Of a DNA stretch of 44,207 nucleotides, positions 23,343-29,909 are shown in pieces; position 1 is the first letter of the stretch, and each line of letters begins with the position of its first letter. Location: the IMG/VR virus record IMGVR_UViG_3300006641_000049, positions 1 through 44,207 of that record; one strand, given 5' to 3'. The translations under genes were made by a program, and so were the position numbers. The notes under the pieces are model-generated. The model was not told where the DNA came from and searched no databases. It saw only the letters and a list, made by a program, of their open reading frames with translations. The stretch is from a virus.

Positions 23343-23701
23343 CCGACCAGCGCCAGCAGCCCGATGATGACCGATGCCATGCCGACGATGCTCATCATGT
23401 AGAGAACGAAGACCTGTTCGTCGGTGGCCCTGTTCTCCAGCCAGAGGCGATAGCGGTCACGCCACGTCAGCTTGCGTTCATGCCAGCGCCCGTCAGGGCC
23501 GCACGTGGGGAAGAACCCGTCGTCGTCCCGCTGGTTGGCGCACAATGTCTTGTGGTATTGCTCTTGTCGTGACTCGCCGGTCACGACGTTGATGTTCATC
23601 GTGAGATGCTGCTGCGATTCCGGATGGTGGCACTCGTGGTAATGAAACTGAGACGGTTGCCGATGATGTTTGCACGTGACGCAGAGCTTGATGGTGTCCA
23701 T
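23333..23701 (-). CDS. Zinc-finger-like membrane protein
   Basis: 122 residues. The N-terminus has CVTCKHH and HECHHPESQQH, then CANQ and CGPDG, a Cys/His-rich head likely to bind zinc. After a basic stretch (HERKLTWRDRYRLW) comes one C-terminal transmembrane helix (MMSIVGMASVIIGLLALVGW). A tail-anchored cytoplasmic zinc domain is a plausible topology. GAGGAA precedes the ATG. Confidence 0.78.
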   Translation of the reverse strand: MDTIKLCVTCKHHRQPSQFHYHECHHPESQQHLTMNINVVTGESRQEQYHKTLCANQRDDDGFFPTCGPDGRWHERKLTWRDRYRLWLENRATDEQVFVLYMMSIVGMASVIIGLLALVGWL

Positions 23702-23724
23702 GGGTTCCTCAGAAAGATGACACC

Positions 23725-23753
23725 AGTCTACCATGACGGCAGACCGGTGTCCA
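23725..23753 (-). promoter_or_regulatory. Promoter for the 23701 gene
   Basis: -35 TGGACA, 17 bp, -10 TAGACT. Confidence 0.65.
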
Positions 23754-23761
23754 TTCAATTG

Positions 23762-24154
23762 TTAGCCTTGCTGCATAAGGAAGGCTTCCATCGCGGGCGA
23801 CGGCACGTAGCGCGGGTTGGTGCGCTCGAAGGTGACAGGGTCGAGGCGCGGCGACGGATAGGTGATGTGCCCGCCGTCGTACTCCAGTTGCAGCCGTTCG
23901 TCTTCCGGCACGTAGTCATCGGACTCGATGTGCCATCCGATGATGAACTCTTCCTCGAAGTCTGTGTGCCGTTCAAGGCGTTCGGCGGCGACTGCGAGAA
24001 CCTGCTCCAGCGCAGCGGCGTTGATGCTGCTGCCCATCGGGATGAGGTAGGACGAGCCTCCCTTGCTCTTCCAGTATTGCGGGCAGGCACCGACGCCGTC
24101 CCAATTGTGTGCGCCGTAGTTTTCGCGGTTCTGCGTTTCCATCACCAGAATCAT
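23762..24154 (-). CDS. Unknown phage protein (130 aa)
   Basis: Contains ENYGAHNWDGVGACPQYWK and SSYLIPMG, an aromatic/Gly pattern recurring in hypothetical phage proteins. GGAGGA precedes the ATG. Acidic overall. Function not known. Confidence 0.72.
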   Translation of the reverse strand: MILVMETQNRENYGAHNWDGVGACPQYWKSKGGSSYLIPMGSSINAAALEQVLAVAAERLERHTDFEEEFIIGWHIESDDYVPEDERLQLEYDGGHITYPSPRLDPVTFERTNPRYVPSPAMEAFLMQQG

Positions 24155-24174
24155 GCTGTCCTCCACTGACAAGC

Positions 24175-24203
24175 AGTGTAGCACGGTCGTTGAGCGAAGG
24201 CAA
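24175..24203 (-). promoter_or_regulatory. Promoter for the 24154 gene
   Basis: -35 TTGCCT (in a hairpin arm), 17 bp, -10 TACACT. Confidence 0.6.
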
Positions 24204-24234
24204 GCGGAAACATTTAAAAACATTTCCGCTTGCC
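24199..24234. repeat. GGCAAGCGGAAA hairpin, copy 1
   Basis: 12-bp arms, 12-nt AT-rich loop, between the 24249 stop and the next promoter. Same arm as copy 2. Confidence 0.65.
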
Positions 24235-24248
24235 GTTGATGTCAGACG

Positions 24249-24737
24249 CTAGATGGCGTCGAGTGCCTTCTGCTCGGAGGCAGTCAGCGCCTTCGCCTTC
24301 GTCGTCGCGTCGGCCAGCATCTTCTGGCGCAGCCCGACGATGAAGTCGTTGAGCTTGATGTTTCGTGCGGCACAATGCTTCTCGTTGTCCTTCTCCATCG
24401 TGTCGAAGTCAACCCGCTCACGCCAACCCGTGCGAGACGCCGCCGATTTGACGATGTTTTGAAATTGCCACGACGCCTGAAGGTCGCAGTTCCATTCAGA
24501 GCCTTTGAACCGCTGCGTGAAGTCGTCCACGAGCTTGAGCGCAGCCCGGAACGTGTTGAACTCGTCCACCTTCGGGTGCTTTTCCGCCGCCTTGTTCTTC
24601 TCGTCCCGAATCCGCTGGCTTTCGGTCTGGTAGTCGTTCCAGATGGCCTTGCTCTTGTCCATGAGAATGGCCTGCGTCACCTTGGGCAGTCGGAACGGTT
24701 CGGTCAGTCGGTTGATGGTACGAACGTCGAGTCTCAT
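24249..24737 (-). CDS. Unknown helical protein (162 aa)
   Basis: Long charged helices (SQRIRDEKNKAAEKHPK, KMLADATTKAKALTASEQK) and WNCDLQASWQFQNIV. AAAGGAGA precedes the ATG. Not recognised. Confidence 0.75.
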   Translation of the reverse strand: MRLDVRTINRLTEPFRLPKVTQAILMDKSKAIWNDYQTESQRIRDEKNKAAEKHPKVDEFNTFRAALKLVDDFTQRFKGSEWNCDLQASWQFQNIVKSAASRTGWRERVDFDTMEKDNEKHCAARNIKLNDFIVGLRQKMLADATTKAKALTASEQKALDAI

Positions 24738-24764
24738 ATGTCTCCTTTGAACGTTGATGAAATA

Positions 24765-24793
24765 ATTCTCTCACACTACCGTGTCGTTGTCAA
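24765..24793 (-). promoter_or_regulatory. Promoter for the 24737 gene
   Basis: -35 TTGACA, 17 bp, -10 GAGAAT. Confidence 0.7.
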
Positions 24794-24947
24794 TCGTGTT
24801 TGTGATTCGCACATCGGGGTGCATACCAAACCACTCCTCCTCCGGTTCCTCGTTGGGATAGGAATCCAATGCGTCTTCCTCTGTCTCTGCGTCCACGACC
24901 CAGATTCGGGTGACCATCTCGGTGCGTTCGATTCGATACTTGGGCAT
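24771..24947 (-). CDS. Small MPxYxV-type protein (58 aa)
   Basis: Starts MPKYRIERTEMVTRIWVVDA, then an acidic helix EEDALDSY. Distant relative of the 26841 gene (MPTYKVMLTQAVYFSVEVVV), a type common in phages. GAGGAC precedes the ATG. It ends inside the promoter of the 24737 gene. Confidence 0.7.
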   Translation of the reverse strand: MPKYRIERTEMVTRIWVVDAETEEDALDSYPNEEPEEEWFGMHPDVRITNTIDNDTVV

Positions 24948-24971
24948 ACTGTCCTCGGTGGGTTGGGAGAA

Positions 24972-25007
24972 GGCAAGCGGAAAATGTTTTTTCTTTTTCC
25001 GCTTGCC
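24972..25007. repeat. GGCAAGCGGAAAA hairpin, copy 2
   Basis: Perfect 13-bp arms, 10-nt loop with a T run, just after the 25018 stop and before the 24947 gene. Confidence 0.65.
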
Positions 25008-25017
25008 GTGGTGGGAT

Positions 25018-25383
25018 TTAATCCCAGCCTTTCTCGAACGTGTTGGTTTCGGGAGATGCCCACCAAACGATGCTGCCAGTGTCAACATCCAGCGCGAACA
25101 GGGCTTTTGGCACGGATGGGTAGCTCTGTTCATTCAGACCCAGCGCCGCCATACCGGTCGCACTGCTCACCGTGATATACGACCTGCCGCGGTGGCGGAA
25201 CTTCGTTCCCGGTTTGAACAGAATCTTCGCCGCCTCTTCCTTTTCGCGCTGCTTCACGAGTTCCAGAAGCTGTTCCAATTCCTCGCGGTTCAGCGTCAGG
25301 CTCCACTTGATCTCCACGACCACGGTGTTCTTGTAGTCGATCGACAGGTCAAACCAATCCTCTTGGAATTCTTTCAGTTTCAA
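25018..25383 (-). CDS. Unknown 121-residue protein, TTG start
   Basis: The start is TTG after CGGAGA, with no ATG nearby. N-terminal strands (DLSIDYKNTVVVEIKWSL), a helix (REELEQLLELVKQREKEE), then a C-terminal beta unit (KFRHRGRSYITVSSATG). Not recognised. Confidence 0.72.
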   Translation of the reverse strand: MKLKEFQEDWFDLSIDYKNTVVVEIKWSLTLNREELEQLLELVKQREKEEAAKILFKPGTKFRHRGRSYITVSSATGMAALGLNEQSYPSVPKALFALDVDTGSIVWWASPETNTFEKGWD

Positions 25384-25422
25384 TATCGTCTCCGTGTGTT
25401 GTGCGGTGTGCAGTAGAAGAAC

Positions 25423-25452
25423 AGTCTATCACACACCGCTTCACCGTGTCCA
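25423..25452 (-). promoter_or_regulatory. Promoter for the 25383 gene
   Basis: -35 TGGACA, 18 bp, -10 TAGACT. Confidence 0.65.
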
Positions 25453-25460
25453 GTCTTTTG

Positions 25461-25538
25461 TTACCAGCGGGTGAACTTGCCGTCGCGGTGTCCCTTCGGC
25501 TTCTTGCCGTCCTTGTACACCGTCGCCTTTGCCTTCAT
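25461..25538 (-). CDS. Basic 25-residue peptide
   Basis: Nine Lys/Arg in 25 residues, ending KFTRW. AGAGGAG at ideal distance from the ATG and a near-consensus promoter upstream argue that it is translated despite its size. A basic peptide of 46 aa at 37618 has similar style. Confidence 0.6.
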   Translation of the reverse strand: MKAKATVYKDGKKPKGHRDGKFTRW

Positions 25539-25594
25539 GGTCTGCTCCTCTGAGGGAAGTGGTGGAGGGTTCCTCTCCCTCCACCATGAGAACG

Positions 25595-25623
25595 ATTCTA
25601 CAGGGTCACGATGATGATGTCAA
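25595..25623 (-). promoter_or_regulatory. Promoter for the 25538 peptide
   Basis: -35 TTGACA, 17 bp, -10 TAGAAT. A GGTGGAGGG hairpin lies in the leader (25561-25585). Confidence 0.75.
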
Positions 25624-25954
25624 GCCCATCATCGGGGATGATGAACGATTCCGGCTGGCCCGACATCGTGCGCCAGTTCGGCACCTCGATGCGCGCCTCG
25701 ATGGCGTTGTTGGCCGACTCCTCGGCGTTGTTGGCCCAGAACGCCTGTTCTTCGGCAGACGGTGCGCCCGTGCGAAGGACCGACGCGAGGAACGCCCGCA
25801 GGTAATACTGCCCCTTGGCGTTCAGGCCGACCAGCACGTCGAAGGCCGGTTCCGGCACCGTGATGACGGGTTCCGAGAGCCGCTCGGCCAGTGTGGCCGC
25901 ATCCGCAAACGACGTGAAACCGTGACCGTTGACCGTGACGACGATGTTGTCCAT
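25598..25954 (-). CDS. Unknown acidic protein (118 aa)
   Basis: IVVTVNGHGFTSFADAATLAE opens the protein; the end is IIPDDGLDIIIVTL. The start at 25954 follows GGAG, with two in-frame ATGs just upstream. Not recognised. Confidence 0.7.
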   Translation of the reverse strand: MDNIVVTVNGHGFTSFADAATLAERLSEPVITVPEPAFDVLVGLNAKGQYYLRAFLASVLRTGAPSAEEQAFWANNAEESANNAIEARIEVPNWRTMSGQPESFIIPDDGLDIIIVTL

Positions 25955-25973
25955 GTCCATCTCCATGAGAAGA

Positions 25974-26002
25974 AGTCTATCAGTGTCGAACGGAAAAATC
26001 AA
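25974..26002 (-). promoter_or_regulatory. Promoter for the 25954 gene
   Basis: -35 TTGATT, 17 bp, -10 TAGACT. Confidence 0.6.
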
Positions 26003-26580
26003 CTCTTTTTTTCTGCGGGCGTGAACACGGTGACAGCCAACGCCAGCGACGACAGGGCGGCATGGTATTCCGTGCGGGCCTGCATGTTGTCCACCAGCGC
26101 CACGATGGTCGGAAACTCGTCGGTGGTCTTCTGGTAGTATCGCTGCGCCCATTTGTGCGTTTTCGGACTCATACGAGCCATGCGCTCGAAGTCGCGCAGG
26201 TTGTCGATACGGTCCAGCAGCTTGAGCAGGGCGGCACCGTCCGTGCGGCGAATGTTCTCGTAGTACAGTGCCTTGTTCTGCGCCAGCGTGTCGTCGTTCA
26301 GGTGGTCAGGCCACCACTTCGTCAGGGCACGGACCAGTTCATACACCGGAGTGCCAAACAACGCCTCGATGGTCGCAATGGGCGTCGGTGTGTCTTCCAC
26401 CACATCGTGCAGGAACCCTGCGGCGACCATGGTGGCACTCAGCCCCAGCCGTCCTGCCATCGCGCCGACGCGCAAGGGATGGACGATGTATGGTTCGTTC
26501 AGTTCCTTGCGAACCTGCCCCTTGTGGGCTTCGGCGGCGAATGATGCAGCGGTGGCAATCAGCGTGATGTCGGTGTGCAT
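25999..26580 (-). CDS. SpoT/MESH1-like HD-domain (p)ppGpp hydrolase candidate
   Basis: 193 residues, the size of small alarmone hydrolases. Opening AASFAAEAHKGQVRKE, then PYIVHPLRVGAMAG, the metal site AAGFLHDVVEDTP (HD...ED), FGTPVYELVRALTKWW, and LLKLLDRIDNLRDFERM with the last Asp. These are the successive HD motifs of RelA/SpoT hydrolase domains. No synthetase or TGS domain. It could blunt the host stringent response early in infection, or act on another nucleotide. GGAGAAG precedes the ATG, with its own strong promoter. Confidence 0.82.
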   Translation of the reverse strand: MHTDITLIATAASFAAEAHKGQVRKELNEPYIVHPLRVGAMAGRLGLSATMVAAGFLHDVVEDTPTPIATIEALFGTPVYELVRALTKWWPDHLNDDTLAQNKALYYENIRRTDGAALLKLLDRIDNLRDFERMARMSPKTHKWAQRYYQKTTDEFPTIVALVDNMQARTEYHAALSSLALAVTVFTPAEKKS

Positions 26581-26599
26581 GGTTTACTTCTCCGCAGAC

Positions 26600-26628
26600 A
26601 GGATAACAAGAAGGGGGATTGATGTCAA
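26600..26628 (-). promoter_or_regulatory. Promoter for the HD gene
   Basis: -35 TTGACA, 17 bp, -10 TATCCT; a GGGATTGA/TCAATCCC inverted repeat overlaps the -35. Confidence 0.75.
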
Positions 26629-26652
26629 TCCCCTTTCTGTGAGAATCTGACG

Positions 26653-26781
26653 CTAGGGGCGCTTCGTCGCCCAGACGGTGAACGTCATCGGGCGGCGACG
26701 ATACCAGCCCATGCGAACCCGACCGACCTTCACGACCTTGTACGTGCGCTGCTCGTCCAGTTCGAACTTCATCAGACCCAT
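26653..26781 (-). CDS. Small basic protein (42 aa)
   Basis: RTYKVVKVGRVRMGWYRRRP core, strongly basic, ending in WATKRP. GGAGGA at good distance from the ATG and a promoter upstream. Could bind nucleic acid. Unrecognised. Confidence 0.65.
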   Translation of the reverse strand: MGLMKFELDEQRTYKVVKVGRVRMGWYRRRPMTFTVWATKRP

Positions 26782-26800
26782 GCTGTCCTCCAATAAAAAC

Positions 26801-26830
26801 ATTGTCACACATCCTGACGACTGGTGTCAA
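26801..26830 (-). promoter_or_regulatory. Promoter for the 26781 gene
   Basis: -35 TTGACA, 18 bp, -10 GACAAT. Confidence 0.7.
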
Positions 26831-26840
26831 TATTTTTGTG

Positions 26841-27029
26841 TCAGTCCTCTTCCGTCACCTCAAGCACTTCAAGGTCGCCGTAGGACGGGTCGGAACCCCA
26901 ATTGAACGGGTTGTCGTCTTCATGGTCGCGCAGGGCCATGTCGGTGGCGTCATCCTCGTTGTCTGCGTCCACGACCACTTCCACCGAAAAGTACACCGCT
27001 TGCGTCAGCATCACCTTGTATGTCGGCAT
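26841..27029 (-). CDS. Small MPxYxV-type protein (62 aa)
   Basis: MPTYKVMLTQAVYFSVEVVV, then DADNEDDATDMALRDHED, ending in an acidic tail. Relative of the 24771 gene. No ribosome site; the -10 is 6 bp from the ATG, predicting a leaderless message. Confidence 0.75.
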   Translation of the reverse strand: MPTYKVMLTQAVYFSVEVVVDADNEDDATDMALRDHEDDNPFNWGSDPSYGDLEVLEVTEED

Positions 27030-27035
27030 GAAAAA

Positions 27036-27065
27036 ATCCTATCAGATGAGTGCGGCACCTGTCAA
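27036..27065 (-). promoter_or_regulatory. Promoter, leaderless placement (27029)
   Basis: -35 TTGACA in a hairpin arm, 18 bp, -10 TAGGAT; 6 bp to ATG. Confidence 0.75.
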
Positions 27066-27085
27066 TACAGAATCGACAGGTGCCG
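27053..27085. repeat. CGGCACCTGTC hairpin, copy 1
   Basis: 11-bp arms, 11-nt loop, then a T8 run on the plus side. Confidence 0.7.
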
Positions 27086-27096
27086 AAAGATTTTTT

Positions 27097-27456
27097 TTAT
27101 TGTCCATCGAGGCAGTAGCATTCGCCATTATGGACGGCGATGAAGTCTGCAACCAGACCCACGGGAATGTAGGCGAACACGTCGGACCAGATGCCGCCTT
27201 CCTCGGCGTAATATTCCCACGATGCGGGCGCGGCGATACGCTGTCCATTCCCGTCTTCAATGAACCCGACTTCGACGTGCGTCCATGGGCCATGGTCGCC
27301 ACGAGGATGGCAGTAGTGGTACTGGCTGGCTTGCACCGACAGGGACACGCCGTCCTTGCACGTGTATCGCTCCAGCGTGAACGCATCACGCCTCGGCCAG
27401 TCGGTTGGTTCGAACACGATGCCGGTTGGCGTGGACACTGCGTTGGTGTTGGTCAT
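27097..27456 (-). CDS. Unknown 119-residue protein
   Basis: Aromatic/His-rich (QASQYHYCHPRGDHGPWTHV) with later WEYYAEEGGIWSDVFAY and a final CYCLDGQ. No ribosome site; leaderless by promoter position. Not recognised. Confidence 0.75.
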   Translation of the reverse strand: MTNTNAVSTPTGIVFEPTDWPRRDAFTLERYTCKDGVSLSVQASQYHYCHPRGDHGPWTHVEVGFIEDGNGQRIAAPASWEYYAEEGGIWSDVFAYIPVGLVADFIAVHNGECYCLDGQ

Positions 27457-27462
27457 GAGAAC

Positions 27463-27492
27463 ATCCTATCAGATGAGTGCGGCACCTGTCAA
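27463..27492 (-). promoter_or_regulatory. Promoter, leaderless placement (27456)
   Basis: -35 TTGACA, 18 bp, -10 TAGGAT; 6 bp to ATG. -35 and spacer are identical to the 27036 promoter over most of their length. Confidence 0.75.
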
Positions 27493-27514
27493 CCGGGAAA
27501 TGACAGGTGCCGCA
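27478..27514. repeat. CGGCACCTGTC hairpin, copy 2
   Basis: 14-bp perfect arms (TGCGGCACCTGTCA), 9-nt loop. Confidence 0.7.
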
Positions 27515-27519
27515 CGAGG

Positions 27520-27768
27520 TTAGATGGTGATGACGCCGGGATTCAGTTCGTCAATCCAGACGAGTCCGTCTTCCGTGAATCGCACGAGGAAGAACTCGCC
27601 GCCCGCCAGCGAGACGACATGCACCCCATCGGGAGGCATTTCGTCCATGATCAACGCCTTCTGGAGTGCTTCGACAGCGGCTTCTTCGGCGGCTTCGGCT
27701 TCCACTCGCGCCTTGGTCGCCAGCAGACGGGCCTTCAGCAGTTCACGGGTCTGTTTGCTCAGGGTCAT
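27520..27768 (-). CDS. Unknown 82-residue protein
   Basis: N-terminal Ala/Glu helix (LLATKARVEAEAAEEAAVEA), C-terminal strands (HVVSLAGGEFFLVRFTEDG). AAGGAGAG precedes the ATG. Confidence 0.72.
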   Translation of the reverse strand: MTLSKQTRELLKARLLATKARVEAEAAEEAAVEALQKALIMDEMPPDGVHVVSLAGGEFFLVRFTEDGLVWIDELNPGVITI

Positions 27769-27789
27769 GTCTCTCTCCTTATGAGAACC

Positions 27790-27818
27790 AGTCTAACAGG
27801 ACGGGTGGCACCTGTCAA
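27790..27818 (-). promoter_or_regulatory. Promoter for the 27768 gene
   Basis: -35 TTGACA, 17 bp, -10 TAGACT. Confidence 0.75.
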
Positions 27819-27837
27819 CGGGAAAGTGACAGGTGCC
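27807..27837. repeat. GGCACCTGTCA hairpin, copy 3
   Basis: 11-bp arms, 9-nt loop, T6 a few bases past it on the plus side. Confidence 0.7.
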
Positions 27838-27847
27838 GGAATGTTTT

Positions 27848-28078
27848 TTAGAACGCGATGGGCGCAATCTGTTCGCCGTAGGCCCAGTGACCGTTGTCCA
27901 GCGTGACGACGGCGTAGTTATCGGCAACGAGAGTCCATTCGACCTCTTCGACCTCGATGCCGTACTTCTCCCGAGGTTCTTCGGTCAACTGAATGCCGGT
28001 GACCGTTGCCGCCTTGAACGCTTCGGTACCGAAACAGCCGCTCCAGTACACCGAATCACCAACCTTGAGCATCTTCAT
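27848..28078 (-). CDS. Unknown 76-residue protein, SH3-like opening
   Basis: LKVGDSVYWSGCFGTEAFKA resembles the start of small KOW/SH3-like barrels, as does the neighbour 28147 (LKVGDWVMGVND). GGAGAA precedes the ATG. The pair may be distant paralogues. Confidence 0.7.
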   Translation of the reverse strand: MKMLKVGDSVYWSGCFGTEAFKAATVTGIQLTEEPREKYGIEVEEVEWTLVADNYAVVTLDNGHWAYGEQIAPIAF

Positions 28079-28097
28079 GTTGTTCTCCATGCACAAA

Positions 28098-28127
28098 ATT
28101 CTATCAAGGTGGCGCAGGGGAAGTCAA
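28098..28127 (-). promoter_or_regulatory. Promoter for the 28078 gene
   Basis: -35 TTGACT, 18 bp, -10 TAGAAT. Confidence 0.7.
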
Positions 28128-28146
28128 GCCCCCCTGCTCCAATTTT

Positions 28147-28356
28147 TTACCGCATGACGTACTTGATAGAGGAACCGTTCAGCTTGCGCCCCGACTTCGT
28201 TTCCACGATGATGTAGCGCATCTCGTAGAAGTGCGTCACGAACGAGACGGGCTGACCCTGCGGGAAGTCCGCGTCGACGTGCAACAGGCCGACGACCGGT
28301 TCGGGAAACCCGTCGTTCACGCCCATCACCCAATCCCCAACCTTCAGATACTCTCG
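28147..28356 (-). CDS. Unknown 69-residue protein, SH3-like opening
   Basis: REYLKVGDWVMGVNDGFPEP start, then VSFVTHFYEMRYIIV; basic end. GGAGGG precedes the ATG. Confidence 0.7.
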   Translation of the reverse strand, partial: REYLKVGDWVMGVNDGFPEPVVGLLHVDADFPQGQPVSFVTHFYEMRYIIVETKSGRKLNGSSIKYVMR

Positions 28357-28379
28357 CATCACACCCTCCAATACAAACA

Positions 28380-28409
28380 AGTCTAGCAGACGAGAGGGGC
28401 GGGCGTCAA
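28380..28409 (-). promoter_or_regulatory. Promoter for the 28356 gene
   Basis: -35 TTGACG, 18 bp, -10 TAGACT. A GGGGCGGG/CCCGCCCC stem spans the -35. Confidence 0.65.
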
Positions 28410-28443
28410 TGTTTTTTTCATCAACACCCGCCCCGAGAGAAAC

Positions 28444-28578
28444 TTAATATCCCGTGATGGTGATGGTGTAGTCTGTCTGGGAATGTGCCTGTGCCCGGAA
28501 GGCAATGTTCTCCTTCGTCAGTCTGGCGATAGCTTCAACCCATGTTTCGAGCGTGTCGATGTAGATGATGTTTTGCAT
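28444..28578 (-). CDS. 44-residue protein, paralogue of 29355
   Basis: Shares the pattern L-T-[KR]-ENIAF and the C-terminal TITITGY with the 29355 gene; lengths are equal (44). Leaderless promoter 7 bp away, no ribosome site. Function unknown; conservation between two copies argues that both are real. Confidence 0.68.
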   Translation of the reverse strand: MQNIIYIDTLETWVEAIARLTKENIAFRAQAHSQTDYTITITGY

Positions 28579-28585
28579 GAGTGAT

Positions 28586-28615
28586 ATCCTATCAGAAGGG
28601 GGCGGCACCTGTCAA
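28586..28615 (-). promoter_or_regulatory. Promoter, leaderless placement (28578)
   Basis: -35 TTGACA, 18 bp, -10 TAGGAT; 7 bp to ATG. Confidence 0.7.
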
Positions 28616-28635
28616 CCGGAAATCGACAGGTGCCG
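28603..28635. repeat. CGGCACCTGTC hairpin, copy 4
   Basis: 11-bp arms, 11-nt loop, T5 nearby on the plus side. Confidence 0.7.
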
Positions 28636-28646
28636 TCATGTTTTTC

Positions 28647-28970
28647 TTAGCCCTTGTAGGTGCGGTAGAAGTCGGTGCGAAGGATGATACGAGCCACCGT
28701 AGGCGACGAGACGCTCACGCCGTAGGTCTGACCGACCTTGGTGACGATCTGGTCGTAGGTCGCCCCTGCGCTGCGCCACGCACGGACGCTGCCGACGATG
28801 GTCGCCCAGTTCTGTTCCTTCAACTGCTTCCGTGCGTGGGTGATGCGAATGCGCGGCTTCAGCGCCGGTTCGGCCTTGACGACCGGCTGGTCGAACAGCG
28901 ACGGCTGCGTCAGCTTGATGGCGGGACGGGCGACGAACTTCTTGGCGTTCTTCTTGGTGGCGTTCTTCAT
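28647..28970 (-). CDS. HTH DNA-binding protein
   Basis: 107 residues. Basic Lys/Asn-rich start (KNATKKNAKKF). The C-terminal GATYDQIVTKVGQTYGVSVS followed by SPTVARIILRTDFY is a helix-turn-helix of the resolvase/recombinase-tail type. Possible regulator of the early block. The ribosome site is weak; an upstream in-frame ATG at 29018 would add 16 residues. Confidence 0.7.
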   Translation of the reverse strand: MKNATKKNAKKFVARPAIKLTQPSLFDQPVVKAEPALKPRIRITHARKQLKEQNWATIVGSVRAWRSAGATYDQIVTKVGQTYGVSVSSPTVARIILRTDFYRTYKG

Positions 28971-29029
28971 AATGTGTTCTCGTTTTTCTCTCGTATTGGG
29001 CGGAACCATTTCCGCCATTCAATGAAGCA

Positions 29030-29059
29030 ATCGTATCAGGTGACTGTGGAGTCTGTCAA
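29030..29059 (-). promoter_or_regulatory. Promoter for the HTH gene
   Basis: -35 TTGACA, 18 bp, -10 TACGAT. Confidence 0.7.
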
Positions 29060-29089
29060 CCACTTTTTTGCCAGACCCCACATTTTTTC

Positions 29090-29344
29090 TTACTGCGGCG
29101 ACCCGATGAACCGGCAGAACGTCGCGCCGAATGTGGCGTCTCGTGCCGGATACCCATCGCGCACTAGCGTCTCAGCCAGCGTTTCGTTCGGGAGCGGCTG
29201 GTACACTTTCGGAAACCCATACCGCCAACCATCTGGCGGGTCGTACATTCTCGCGGGTGGGGCGTTGCGTTCCGCCTCGGTGCAGGAGCCACACCAGTCT
29301 TCGTCGCGGGTCAGACGCCCGCACTCGCAGCGATACACGTCCAT
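29090..29344 (-). CDS. Zinc-ribbon-like protein (84 aa)
   Basis: YRCECGRLTRDEDWCGSC is a two-pair Cys ribbon at residues 4-21. The rest (YDPPDGWRYGFPKVYQPLP, GATFCRFIG) is unassigned. GGAGGAG precedes the ATG. Follows the 29355 peptide by 10 bp. Confidence 0.72.
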   Translation of the reverse strand: MDVYRCECGRLTRDEDWCGSCTEAERNAPPARMYDPPDGWRYGFPKVYQPLPNETLAETLVRDGYPARDATFGATFCRFIGSPQ

Positions 29345-29354
29345 GCTCTCCTCC

Positions 29355-29489
29355 TCAGTAACCGGTGATGGTGATGGTGAAGCGGTCAGGGGTGGTCTGT
29401 GTGCCCGTGAACGCGATGTTCTCGCGGGTCAGCAGCGCCACCGCTGCTATGAAGTCGGCCAGTCTGCTGAACGTCAGTGTGTTGTCCAT
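29355..29489 (-). CDS. 44-residue protein, paralogue of 28444
   Basis: ALLTRENIAFTG and end FTITITGY match the 28444 gene (ARLTKENIAFRA, YTITITGY). No ribosome site; leaderless by promoter placement. Confidence 0.68.
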   Translation of the reverse strand: MDNTLTFSRLADFIAAVALLTRENIAFTGTQTTPDRFTITITGY

Positions 29490-29495
29490 GCAAAG

Positions 29496-29525
29496 ATTGT
29501 CTCACAGACCAGTGGACGGTGTCAA
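29496..29525 (-). promoter_or_regulatory. Promoter, leaderless placement (29489)
   Basis: -35 TTGACA, 18 bp, -10 GACAAT; 6 bp to ATG. Confidence 0.7.
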
Positions 29526-29542
29526 TCCCCTGTTTGATTTTT

Positions 29543-29890
29543 TTATTCCTCTGGCGTCGTCTCCCAGAGATGCACTTCACGTTCCCAGATTGGTGACCCG
29601 TAGATCGGTTGCACCTCGTCCCAGCAACGCGGGTTCAGGCGGCGACCCGACTCCAGCATTTGCAGGGCCACCGCCGCAGCCCATTCGGCGTTGGCCTTGG
29701 CAGCGGCGACATCCATGATAGGACCGTCCTCTGTCTCTTCGATTGTGGCGTCCCAGTATGTGGTAGACTGCCAGCAGCGACCGGCTCGGTTGGTCAACAG
29801 GAGATAGTAGCGTGGTGCGTATTGCACCTGACCGTCTTCGTCAACCCCCACCGGCTTCGATGCATCCAGCACTTCGATGGTGTACTTCAT
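29543..29890 (-). CDS. Unknown 115-residue protein
   Basis: MKYTIEVLDASKPVGVDEDG opens; YYLLLTNRAGRCWQSTTYWD and a helical Ala-rich part follow (AAAKANAEWAAAVALQM). GGAGGG precedes the ATG. Confidence 0.72.
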   Translation of the reverse strand: MKYTIEVLDASKPVGVDEDGQVQYAPRYYLLLTNRAGRCWQSTTYWDATIEETEDGPIMDVAAAKANAEWAAAVALQMLESGRRLNPRCWDEVQPIYGSPIWEREVHLWETTPEE

Positions 29891-29909
29891 GATGCCCTCC
29901 ATGAGAACC

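Noticed and set aside
26902-27906. 334-codon plus-strand open frame
   Set aside because: Antisense to four short minus genes that have promoters; long only because the region is GC-rich. No ribosome site or motif.
28581-29537. 318-codon plus-strand open frame
   Set aside because: Shadow of five minus-strand genes, no recognisable domain.
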